NCBI GenBank assembly: GCA_018881555.1
Contig: JACAXG010000165.1
Span: 1,473,174-1,537,173 of the forward strand
DNA: 64,000 nt
Direction of reading: 5' to 3'
From: Amblyornis subalaris
Lineage: Eukaryota > Chordata > Aves > Passeriformes > Ptilonorhynchidae
Shown here: piece by piece, positions 38,606-50,600 of the stretch
Layout of the letters: every line of letters begins with the position of its first letter
How positions within the stretch are numbered: position 1 is the first letter of the stretch
The notes under the pieces: model-generated
Told to the model about the DNA's origin: nothing
The model's input: the letters and a program-made list of their open reading frames with translations, nothing else
Databases searched by the model: none
Made by a program: the position numbers and the translations under genes

Positions 38606-41600
38606 GTAAGGAGCCAAACTAGGCAGAAGGGAGAAGTAAAAAGGAAGGCAGCTCTTTGGGATACAAGGGGAGCAGCAGGGGAACCTGCATGGCAACAGAC
38701 CACTGTCTGTGCAGTTTGGTTCCTGGTCTGCCAGTCCCTGGGACAAAGCCTTGCTGCGCTTATTTCAGTCTCGTGTCAGTGCAAATGTCTTGTCCTTGTA
38801 CTACTAAAGCCTCCCGAGGTTTTGTTCAAACCTCTCGTATCGAGAGGTAGCGAGGACATGGCATTAACACTTAGAGAGTCTGTGCAGCTTGGAGGGTTGT
38901 ATCCCTTCCAGGGTATTTACTGTGCTTGCTGATGAGAATCATTTGTCCTTAGCTCCTAAGACAGAGATGTGAAGATGCACAGCAGAGTCGTAGTCACAGC
39001 CTTTCTTCTTTGGAGCTACTGGGGGCAGAGGTGGAGAGGGATGAGGCATAGCCAGCAGTCTCTTCTCCATGCAGGTTCAGGGAGCTTACACAGTGTATGC
39101 TAGGAATTAGAGTGTGACTCCTGCAGAGACTAATCTGTGTGTCTCTGCTGGAATATCCTCGTCATGTCCTCCACAGTGCTTTGTATTGCAGCAAAAGTTC
39201 CTATGGAGAGCCATTGTCACAGTTACCTCTGTAGGGAAGCCTGTACTGTGTGAGTTGTTTTCTGCCTTGATATTGTTGCCACTTGCTCTCATGAGGAAGC
39301 TGTGTGACAAGCCCACTGGAGATATGGCACTTCTCCAGCATGGCAGGAGACCTCCGTCTCTGCCCTAGACAGGTCTTGTACCTGTTTCACAGGTGAAAGC
39401 CCTCCTAAAATGCCTCTGACCAGACCACTCCAGTAAATAGCCTCTAACATGTCAAAACCCAGACTGTCTCCATTTAATGTCCTGAAGATTTCTGTCAGGA
39501 GATAAGAACGTTCATTGCCATGGCAGGGGTGGAAGAGATTTTGGCCTTTGGAGCAAGAGTTTTTTAGGTGTTGTCCTGTTTTTTTATTGAGCCTTGAAGG
39601 TGTGTTTGGTGTGGGATGGCAGCGAGGGCAGGTCTCTGCTGGAGCAGGGCAGCTTGGGAACAGCCCTCTTAGCCTCAGAGGGACAGCTTGGAAGGAGCAG
39701 GCCCTGCTCAGGGAAGAGGGGGGCAGACAGGAGCTTTCAGGAAAATACATCCAGCAATTCCAGCCCATTTCCCTGGTGGGTTCCCTTCCTCTGCGCCACG
39801 ACAGCAAGGCAGGCATCAGTGCTGTGTAGGACTTGCATATCTGCCTTGCTCCAGCTCAGAGCAGCGTGCAGGCCTAGAGGCTCTGAGAGGGTCTAGAGGG
39901 AAAGCAATCCCTGCTAAAAGCTGGCTACAGGGGGAAAGTTCTGGAACATCCCACAGGCAGCGGGTAACACCAGGGCTGATCAACCCTGTGCATGCATCCG
40001 GTGCCATGTGCGTTGTGCACTGAATGCACAGTGTGTCACACTTCAGCTGTGTCCCTCAGGATGTTTGTGGCCCCGTCAGGAGCTGGAGGCATATACACAT
40101 ACATATAGGAGATCAGCCCACCACACTTGCTTGGGACATCCCAGTACATCACTTGCTGGAGCAGACCAGCAACTTCCCAAGATGTTGGGAACATCCTGCT
40201 TAGGTCTGGTAGAGGCAGGGGGATGAAGGAAGCTGCCACATATGTGTTCCAAAGGGGGACAGTTACAGGAGAAAGAAGAGGGAGGGAGAAGGGGAAGCAG
40301 GCAGCCTTTGCAACAGCACCAATATATTGCGATGTGGGATGCAGAGCTGCAGTGCTATTGCATGTAGTGCTTGTGCTCGGCTGTGCGAGGTCTCAGTGCA
40401 TGTGGGAGAGGACAGTCCTTTGGGATAAGAAATCTGACTGTACCACAAAGTCTTGGGCCATGTCTTCGTGGTACTGCTTGGGCAGAGACAGCTCAAGGGC
40501 AGGCACCTGACCCCATGGCTTTGTGGTGTGGCACAAGGGGGCAAGGGATTGGGAAGGGATGTGAAGCTGGTGACCCTACCAGGGCAGACAAGCTCCTGGT
40601 GCAGTGCTCTACTCTTCCACACAGCTGTCAGTAGCTGGAAACTGCATTTGGGGCCACATATCTTTACCTTGCCAGCTCTTCATGTGTGTAACCACTTCAG
40701 ACTTGAACCACTCTGTAACTGGCCTCTAGGTCATCCTCTTTCATCTGCAAGAGAGAGCACATTCCCTTTTGCCTGCAATCTGCTCTTCTGAGGATGATTG
40801 TCGCTCTGCCTATCCTCACACTTTCTCCCGCTTTCTCTCCCTGAAGGTGGTGGCACAGACAGCAAGCCTGTGGTACGCTACAGCAAGGACCAGCGTCCCA
40901 CGACTCTGCCCATCCAGCCCTTTGTTTTCCAGCACCATTTCAGCAAGCCACCCAAGGCACGTGCCCTGCACAGCCATTTTGCCTCCAGCCTTTCCCAGCT
41001 CTACAGCCTTTCCAGCAACCGGCCTGCCAGCCAGCAGATCTCCAGTTCCCAGTCCTCGGCGTTGGCCGCCTCGGCAGAGCAGGCGGCAGTGGCGGGGGGC
41101 CAGGCCCATGGCACGCTGGTGACCCAGCGCTCAGCAGACGGAGCCGCCTCGCGCGGTGATGGGGGCATTAAGAAGCCTGGCCCCGAGACAACCCGTCCGT
41201 CCCCGCTGGGCAGTTACTCCCCTGTGCGATGCAACGTGCCTTTCTTCCAAAGCGTGGACTCCTCTTCCTCGCCCACTGCAGAGAGAGCTGAAGACAGCCA
41301 GCCCCCCAGAAGCAGGTCCTGCCCCATCTCTGCCAACCTGCTTCCCACGAGGTCATCCCCTGCTGTCAGTGCCATGCAGCCCTCCAAAGCCACCAAAGCT
41401 GATATCCTGAGGCAAAAGGAGAACCCCAAGCTGATGCCCAAGAAGGAGGCCCCGCTGGAGCCAAGCCCACCACTCTCCGAATACCGACTCCACAGTGGTT
41501 CTCTCCCGCCCCTCTCGGTGGGTGGCATGTCCATGAGCAGAGTAGGAGGCCATGCAGATTCCCACTGGAGAAGTGGCAGTGAGACCAGCAGCTCTGGTCC

Positions 41601-44600
41601 CCTGAGCAGCATGGGAATACGGCCTGTCAATGGTAGGTACCCATCCTCCAGGACCTGCTGGTTTGGAGCATCTCCAGCTCCCTATGGCTATGGCTGCTCC
41701 CTATAGTACCACCATTTCTTGTAGCCACAGACCAGGATAAAGTTGCATCTGGGTGCTGCAGAAAGACCTACACTAAGTGCATGTCCCTCCAGTGCCAACT
41801 CCTACACTGTGTCTCCAGAGAGGGCAGTGTGGGCTGCTGATCTTACAGCACCCCACGCCGGGTGCTTGTACCCCAAACCTGCTCCCTCTGTGCCTGCCGC
41901 CACGACGGCACCCAGGCTCCTGCCCTGCTCTGCCAGGCAGCGGCCTCCACCTGTCTCCATGTGCATGTGCTGATGTCCTGAATTGCTGCTGGACTTCCGA
42001 GTAATGTGCTGTCTCTCTTTCTCTGTCCTCCTCCTTTCTCTCCTCTCTCCCCGTTTCCCCTCTGCATCCTCCCGTGTGCTCACACCGTCTGGTGCGCGCT
42101 GCCCGCGACATCCTAGCGAACCACCTCTCCCCCCAAGCGCTGAAGTGGCGGGAGTACAGGCGGAGGAACCCCCTGGGCCTGGACCGCGTTTCGGGGCTGC
42201 CCAGCTTAGCAGGCAGCCTGGACAGGAGGCAGCAAGAGCCTCGGCTGAACCGGGGCAACCCCATCTTTGAGCTCCCTGGCGCTCTCAGCACCAGCCATTT
42301 CCACTGCAAGCTGAACGGTGCGCACCACCTCTCTGCCGGGGGGGCTTGGGAGGTGACCTTGGGGCTCAGGCTGAGTTTCCCTTGGGGCTCAGGTTCAGCC
42401 TGGATTCATCACTGCTCTGCCTGCTCAGAGCAGGAGGAATGATGCGTCTGCTTACAGTGGGGCTGAAGGGTTCGAGAAGAAGGTGAAAATTGCTTCACTG
42501 GTTCAAGTCTTTGTGGAGCCTCCCTTCGTCTCCATGAGGTGAAGGCAGTCAGGTCCAGCTCTGGGTTGGATTGGAGGGGAAAGTGAATGGCCCAAGAGCC
42601 CTGCTCAGACCTCGGGAAGTGCTCCTGGACTGTGGTCAGCTTGTAGTTCATGTCTCATAGAGGAACTGTGGCCCTTGGAGATCTCTCGTCTGGCCCCACA
42701 GTGCCTGACCATCTGCCCCAGCCTGGGCAGTGTGCTGTGTGCCGAACTGTAGCTTTCATGGGGCAGCTGACAACACTAAAGACCTTCATGGGACTCTATT
42801 GTCTCCATGTTTTGCCCTTAAGGTCTTCCCTGTCCTCCAAAACCTGTGCAGGAAGGGCTGACAGGGGCAGGCTGCTTTTGACTGAACCTTCGAGAGTCCT
42901 GTGGGGAGAGGTGGTCTGTCTGCGGGAGGGAGGACATTCTACAGGATAGCCTCAAGCCATGGAGGGAATTCCTCAAAGTCTTACCCCCCACTCTGCCAAC
43001 CCAGACAGTTTCTTCACCCTTTCTTCAAGGGAAGATGCATAGCACAGAGTCAAACAGATGGAAGTCAAGCACACGGAAGAACTCCTGCGGATGTCACCCC
43101 TTGAAAGCAGAGGCCATCCCAGAGGACAGGCAGCAAACACGTGGTTTGTTGTCTGTGGCTGCCTGTGTGTGACGAGTAGTGATTCTCTCTGTGCTCGCTT
43201 CTGACCCTGCCTGCAGCAGCACGGGGAGTCTGGTGCAGCAGGGTTCCCTTTAGCACCCACCCATGAGAGGAAACCTCCCACAGCATCTTCCAGAGCCCAT
43301 GGGCCCCCAGTCAAGCTAGAGATGGATGTTGGGTAGTACAGGGGATCAGCTGTGCAGACACACATTGCAAACCACTGCTAGAGGAGGAACAATCCTGTAG
43401 CCTTGCTGTCCCAGCACAGGGCAGGCTGGGATGAAGACTACTGCTGGTGCAGGTTGCTTCTGGGAAAAGCAAACAATGTGGAGGAGGCTTTGGTGTGAGG
43501 GACTGGGGCTGATCCTTGTCTCCTCTGTCTTGTCCCTGCAGGACAGTCTATGAGGCAACTCCAGCTTACCTACAATGACTTTTTCCCCGACTACTTCTCA
43601 CTAGCAGAGAAACCCCCGGCTGAGTTCTGCCTCTCCCCAGATGGCAACACAGAGTCCATCTCCATCGACTTGCTGCAGAAGAAGGGTGAGTCCACGCATC
43701 TCTTGCAGACCATGCAATGTGCCACGGAGTGTCTTCGAGCTGCTTGTCCCAGGAAATATGATCAGAAAGGATCTTAGGTAGACAAGGATGGGAAGAGAGA
43801 GCAGACGGGCACAGGAGTGTGACCCTAAGGCAGGGCATGCTGCCACCCCAGTCCCTATAGACAAGGGTAGACCTATGTGCTGTTGTGGATGTGCTGACGT
43901 GAGATTTCGTAATTTAGGTAAAAGGTCTGGTCAGTCCTACATAAATGATATAAAATTATATAAATTATATAAAAAGGTGGGAGAAAGGATTCGAAAGCAG
44001 GACAAGAAATGGCTGTGCTGAGAGCCATGCTAGAGACAGGGTTGGAGAGTCACAGCTGACTTGTTACCATTTCAGAGGCAAAGGATGTGCAGAAGCGTTC
44101 CCATGCCTTTGCCATCTGTGTTCATGATCGCCAGGTGAAAGCTTTCCCTTCTGTTTCAGTTCTGCTCTCACATTATACAGATCTCAGATTACACACCACT
44201 AGCTTGTTACTGAAAGTCATCACAGAACTTGCCAAATGCAGGGCTTCTGCCCTGCCACCCTGTGGCATCAAGGCAGCAAAAGACTCACTGCCTCAGATCC
44301 CATCTCTGCTGCCTCAGGGGATGGCGTGTGGAGGTGATGGTCCCTGTCCCTTGGGAATATTGGCAGGTTATCTCTCCTACTGTCAGGCTGATAGGTGAGT
44401 GCTGGAACCAGCAGGGACAGATTCGGTGAGGGGTTTGGAGAGTCTCTGCATGTTTTTGGCAGAGAGGGCATGTGTGTAGATACGGGCTTGAAGTGCCCCT
44501 TCGAGGAGTGTTTTGTCAGGGTCTGTCCTAGCAGCCCCTCAGGCAGCTCTCTGACCTGTTCTTTCCCTCTAGGTCTGGTGAAGGCTATCAACACTGCTGT

Positions 44601-47600
44601 TGACCTGATTGTGGCTCACTTTGGAACCAGCAGGGATCCAGGGGTGAAGGTATGTCTTGGATTCAACATTCTGAGTGACACGGAGAGTACGGAGCAAGAT
44701 TCCCTCTCCGTTCTCTTCCACTCGAAAACGACAGGGTTGGAGACATAAGGGAGGCAGGAGTACCAAGAACAAGCCAAACAAGGGCAATGGCACACCATGC
44801 AGCAGGTAGTAAATCTGTGACAGTTCCTGCTGCATGATGCAGTAAATATCTGTATTTAAAGGAAAATCAGAAAAACAGAGGGAAAGGAAATTCACTGCGG
44901 TTTAGTAAACTCTTAGGAATAACGTCCAGCTTAGTCTCTCAGTTGAAAGTCGTTGTAGGCTGTGAAAGTATAAAGGCCAAGTATTATATATGTTTGCTCT
45001 GGTTTAACTCCTTCTTATGTATTTACTATGGCCATTTACAAGAAAAAATACCAGACCAGCTGGACTTCTGGTCTGATGCAGCACACCAGCTCTTTTTTCT
45101 CACACAGCGGAGAGTTGCGTCTCCCTGCTCCACATGTCCTGTGATTCCGGCCTGGCACTGGTGCCGGGGCACAGTGCAGTGTTCCCCATCCCTTGATGTC
45201 TCACAGGGCTCAGTAATGACAAAAAGGCACATCAGTGGTTGCCCATCTGGCGCAGCGGTGATCCCCTGTAGCCCTTACCATGAACACTTCAGGGTGCATC
45301 TGTGGTGTGCTGGCTGTCTTAGGCCTCTGCTCCCCTCATTTCCCATTTCTGGAATAATGCAGAAGAACACCTAGGTTGCCCTGGGACTGGCTGTCTTTGG
45401 CCTGTGCTCCCTCATCTCCCATTTCTGGAATAACACAGAAGCAGAGCAATTTTGCTTCTGTTTGCACCAGGCAGTGTTTGCAGTCCTGTGACACCCAGCA
45501 TGTTTGTGGTGCCTCCGCTCAGTGCTGAACGCTCTGCTTCAGTCAGGTGACTCGGGGGCAGCAATGTGACACTATTTGGACATGACAACTCCCCTGGCAC
45601 GCCGTCCCCAAGGAGAAACCTGACTGGGACAGATTCCAAAACCATTCGATCTTATCTCAGAGCCCAGAGTAATTTTACCCTAATTACGACTGTTGCTGAT
45701 GCAGAGATTGCTGTGCAACATGAGATTCCCATGGCCTTTTAAGACTTCGCTGTGAATTTCCTATTCTTGCAGTGTTGGTTTGGGGAGTAATTGCAACATT
45801 CCCCCATTACTTACCGGACAATGCTGTGGCTTTTACCTTGTGTTTCTTTATGCGTCAGGGATATGTGCCAGGGGCTGAGCATTCACCTGTCAAAAGGCAG
45901 CATCCATCCCTGCTGCTGCCGTGCTCAGTGGATCTGACAGGATTATTCCTGAGCCAGAAGTTCAGTTTCAGTTCAGGGCTGTTGTGAACCTGTGCCAACT
46001 GGTCAGTATAATTCCAGCTCAGCTGGTAAAATCTGTGCCCTGAACACCATTGCCTGACCCATTTGGATAGACCCCTTGGCAGGTCAAAGACTGTTTGCTA
46101 GAGAATGTGTCCCTACTCTGCTGCTGCTGGGCTCTTATGTGCTGCCTCACCTCAACATGAGCTCTGGCCATCCATTTTGCCCTCACCCTGTTTATTTATA
46201 GTAATCCCTAGGAGTTACAGCTTGACACGTCACTGAGTTAAGTGTTGCTTAACCTCTCGGTGCTGGTAGTTCCTATGTGGCTTGCTGCTTCCTGCTCCAA
46301 AATTAGCAACAAGAAAATTTACAGCAGCAGGAAAATCCCCAACTCTTTTCTTCCTTCAGCAGGAGAACCTTGTTGTCCCTTTTGGGAGAACCAGGCATCC
46401 CTTCTAATCGGGATATCCTCTTCCCAAGCTAGGATATTCTTTTCTCAAGCTATTGCCTCTTCCCAGCCTGGAGAAGACCTTGCAGGGAGCAATCCAAAAC
46501 TGGTGTATGAGGCATCAGCAGTGAAAGTGAAGACCCTGCATGTTCAAGGAGCTGCTGAGCCTGGATGTGGCTTGCTGGGTGTCTGTGGTAGGCAAGTGGG
46601 GCTGAACTGTTTCCATGCATCTGTACCTCGAGAACAGTTACCAACACTCTCCCTGTTGCCTGTTGTCCATTAGGCCAAGCTCGGGAACAGCTCCGTGAGC
46701 CCCAATGTGGGGCATCTCATCCTGAAGTACCTGTGCCCTGCCGTCCGGGACATTCTGAGTGATGGGCTCAAGGCTTACGTCCTGGACATGATCATCGGCC
46801 AGAGGAGGAACATTCCCTGGAGCGTGGTGGAGGCATCCACCCAGCTGGGTATGGATGTTGTGCAGCAGTGCCCACAGCTCTGTGGTGGTTGTGGCTGGGA
46901 GGTGCTGGGGAAGGTTGGCCCTAAAGATTGGGGTGCAAGATACGCATTTTCCTGCATGGAATACAGGGTGCACGTTGACCTTCTCTTGTAAGAAGGGAGA
47001 GACACTGCTCTATTCTGCTCAAGTATTTATTGTCATTTCCCTGAAATTTCCAAATTCTCCTACAACAGGCCAAGCCAGTAAAAAAAAAATCCCCAAACCA
47101 ACCAAACAAAAAAATCCCCAAAACAAAATTAATCGCACACTTATTTCTGGAAGCCTCATAGTGTGATTATGGCAAATCTTCCATTCTGGGGTTATCTCCA
47201 TGATTGCAGAAACCCCAGACTATAAGCACCCATCACAATATTCTGTGTCCGTGCTGATTTTGAGCCGGTGGCTGTGACAGTCACTGAAATGTAGGAAGGC
47301 AGGTCCTTGTGATATGGAAACTCTCCCAGAGTTTGGGAGTGGCAGTGTGGGATGGACCATAAACCATATCCCATGTGGAGTCTAAGTGCTGGGATGGAGT
47401 GAGCTCACACTGGCATGATGGAGAGGCAGTGCACATACAGACATGAACACCCAGACAACATCTGTCTTGCCTTGATGCTCCATCCTGTGGTGCTGTTCTG
47501 GCTTTGCTGGCCACAGCTAATCTCCACAATTTGCTTCTGTCCACAGGCCCCTCTACGAAGTTGCTGCACAGCCTCTACAGCAAGATCAGCCAGTACACAG

Positions 47601-50600
47601 AGCTCACCAACCACACCATGAGGTTCAATGCGTTCATCTTCGGCCTCCTCAAGTAAGCAGGACCCCTGGGCTGGCTGCATGTCCCCGTCCAGGGCTGGCA
47701 GCAGCTGTTGGTCCTTGGCTGCAGGCAGGCACAGCTGACCATGAAAAAATGTAAGACTCTGGGAAGCCTTTTCCCAGAGGTAGGCAAGGGAAGGAAGAAG
47801 CTGTAAGCCTCAGGGAACTCCAGATGCATCAAAACCTCCCCTACCAAGTCAGGACTGAGAACGGGTGGCTGTAGCCAACTGAAGAACATGGTCAGCTTGT
47901 TTTAGCCCCAAAACATTAGGTGGGAAGAGTCTGTCTGTCCAGCTTCATATGAGGTTAGACATAATATGTGCATGGATTACTGCTGGGAATACATGTTTAA
48001 ACCACTGTTTCCTGGAGCTGCAGTGAATCCCAGGGCATGAGGTTGTGAAGGAGAATTGCCGTAGTCCAGGACTCAAGGCTGGCCCTTCCAGTTTGGATAA
48101 GGAGCATGCACACTATGCTCAGTGTTTAGAGGAAGGCAGTGATGCATTTTTGTGGGTGAAGGGATAAGTGCTGCTAGGATGGTGTTTCCCTGCTCCTCTC
48201 CAGTGGTCAGCAAGAGCTTTGGCAGTGGCAGCAGAATACCCAAGACCTCCAGATGTTGTAGAACCCCTACAAGCAGGAACAGGCTCCGTCCTGCTCTCCC
48301 CACACGGGGTGGCCCAGCTCTCCCCAGCTCTCCCCTGCTAGCACAGGATACCAGCATATTTTGAGCTACTGTCCTTTCCCTAGATCTGGAGGTTCACAAG
48401 CTCATGCTCTGTAAATGCCCTTTTCCAGCCTCACTTCTTGTGGCAGAACAGTAAGGATGACTGGTGTGAATAGATGTTCACTGTTTCTTTCTTACCCTGC
48501 TAATTTTCCATTCCTGCAGTATCCGGTCCTTGGAGTTCTGGTTCAACCACCTCTATAACCATGAAGGTAAGAGCCTGAGGGCTGTGCGCTGCAGTGGGGG
48601 CCAAATGCTGCACACAAATAGAGCATGGGATGGAAATGTGCTTCTTTTGTTGCTGTCTCAGCTTGGTCTGTGCTTCTCTGCCCTGAGCTGAAGGACTAGG
48701 CTATACACAGTCTCAATGTACCAGGGAGTTCCCAGATGGAAGTCCAAGCTCCATGCAGCTCCTTCCACCTGGACATCCATTCTCCTTCCCAGCTGCAGTT
48801 ACTACCCAAGGCTATCAGTGCAGATGCCTCAATCTATCTGCAGGAGGTCAGACCTAACCCTTCCCAAATTTCTGTGTTCCCTGCCCAGTGCCTGAGAGTT
48901 TTGTGTGGCTGGAGATGTGCACACTTAGCTGAAGCTCTTCAGGCATGGGAAGTAGAAAGAAATGGAAAGGAAAACCTGACAAAAACCAGATTTTACTGGA
49001 TGTATCTGTTATAGGATAGGATAGGATAGAATAGGGTAGGGTAGGATAGGATAGGATAGGATAGGATAGGATGGGATGGGATGGGATGGGATGGGATGGG
49101 ATGGGATGGGATGGGATAGGATAGGATAGGATAGGATAGGATAGGATAGGATAGGATAGGATAGGATAGGATAGGATAGGATAGGATCGGATCTATGGTT
49201 ATCCTGGTTTTCTGGGGCAGAAGACAACCCTTACTTCAAGCCATTATTAAGAGCTGTGAGGGTGAGCAAAAGCTGGGGCTGCAAGGGTGATGAGGACTAG
49301 GCAGAGGGGTTGGATAAAAGGTGCAAGACCTGTCTGTGGTGTAAGTTTGTTAACTCTCTGGGGCCGAATGGCCACAAATCCCATTCCCAGCTCTCTCCCT
49401 GGGAGTGAGACCTGACAATAAAGGATGGAAGGGTAGTGCAGGTGTGGTCAAATCAAGTGAAGAATGAATACTTCAGGTAGAAATGCTAGTCCTTTCTCTG
49501 CTAAGACCCACAGTTCAGCTGGAAAGACTGTATTCAGCTGTCTCTGACACCTCTGTCTGCCAGGGGACTGGTACTGGCCATATCTGCAGCTACTTGCTCA
49601 TCTCCACAAGTTGGAGAACAGAATTTTAACATGTGCCAACCCCTTGGTGCTCTTTATTCCCATCCTGCTTCCATGGCAGTTTGCGGCAGGGGTCATACGG
49701 GTTGATAGCCTGCAAGACAAGTCCTGGCTGCAGGCACAACTGCAGGAAAGCAGTGTCTGGGCCAGTTTGCTGAGAGCTCACGGTGCCTCTGGTGCTCCCT
49801 GACCCAAGCCTGAGCCTCACACCGTCACCAAAAACTAGTATCCAACTCCTTTCCCCATAGCTTGAGCAGCTTCGTGGTGGCTTGGCCATGGTGGCTAGAG
49901 CCTCTCCTCTAATTAATGTCTGTTTCCCTGCAGATATCATCCTGGCACACTACCAGCCAGTGGGCTTCTTGTGCCTGTCTCACAGCGTGTGCCAGCCTCT
50001 TTTCGAGGAGCTCCTGCTCCTGCTCCAGCCTCTCTCCCTGCTGCCCTTCAACCTAGACCTCCTCTTCGAGCACCACCTGATGCAGATGGGCAAAGAGCAG
50101 CAGCAGCAAAAGGAGCTGCTGCGTGTGAAGCAGGACCTGCTGCTCTCCGTGCACTCCACCCTGCAGCTGATGCGGACCCGGGGCAGCAGCGAGGATCCTG
50201 ACGGCTGCAGCGCCGCCCCTGAGACATGCCAAGGGGGTGCCAGAGATGGTGACATCTCACCAGGGCACAGCCCGCAGCAAGCCGTGAGTGAGAAGAGGGT
50301 CAAGGGGGTGGGGGCCTCCTGCGGAGATGGTGACAGGGAGGAAGAGCAGAGTAAGATGCAAGAGAGCACGTGGGAGGGGAAGAAGGACAAGCAGGCAGGC
50401 TGGTGGTACCAGCTCATGCAGACCTCTCAGATTTACATCGAGGGATCGGCTGAAGGCTCGAAGTTCATCCGCTCTGAGAAGAAGAAGGCGGCTTTGAATC
50501 CTGTGCCCAAGTCAGGGGAGACCCACAAGGCACCACCTCCCCGGGAGGGGGTGGTGGAGGGCGCGGAGGCTTGTCCCATTGCTGAGGGCACCTTGGAGGA

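Noticed and set aside
49009..49227. Repeat protein (Ser-Tyr-Pro-Ile-Leu) or CRISPR-like array
   Set aside because: It is a simple pentanucleotide microsatellite read in one frame. There are no spacers and the genome is eukaryotic.
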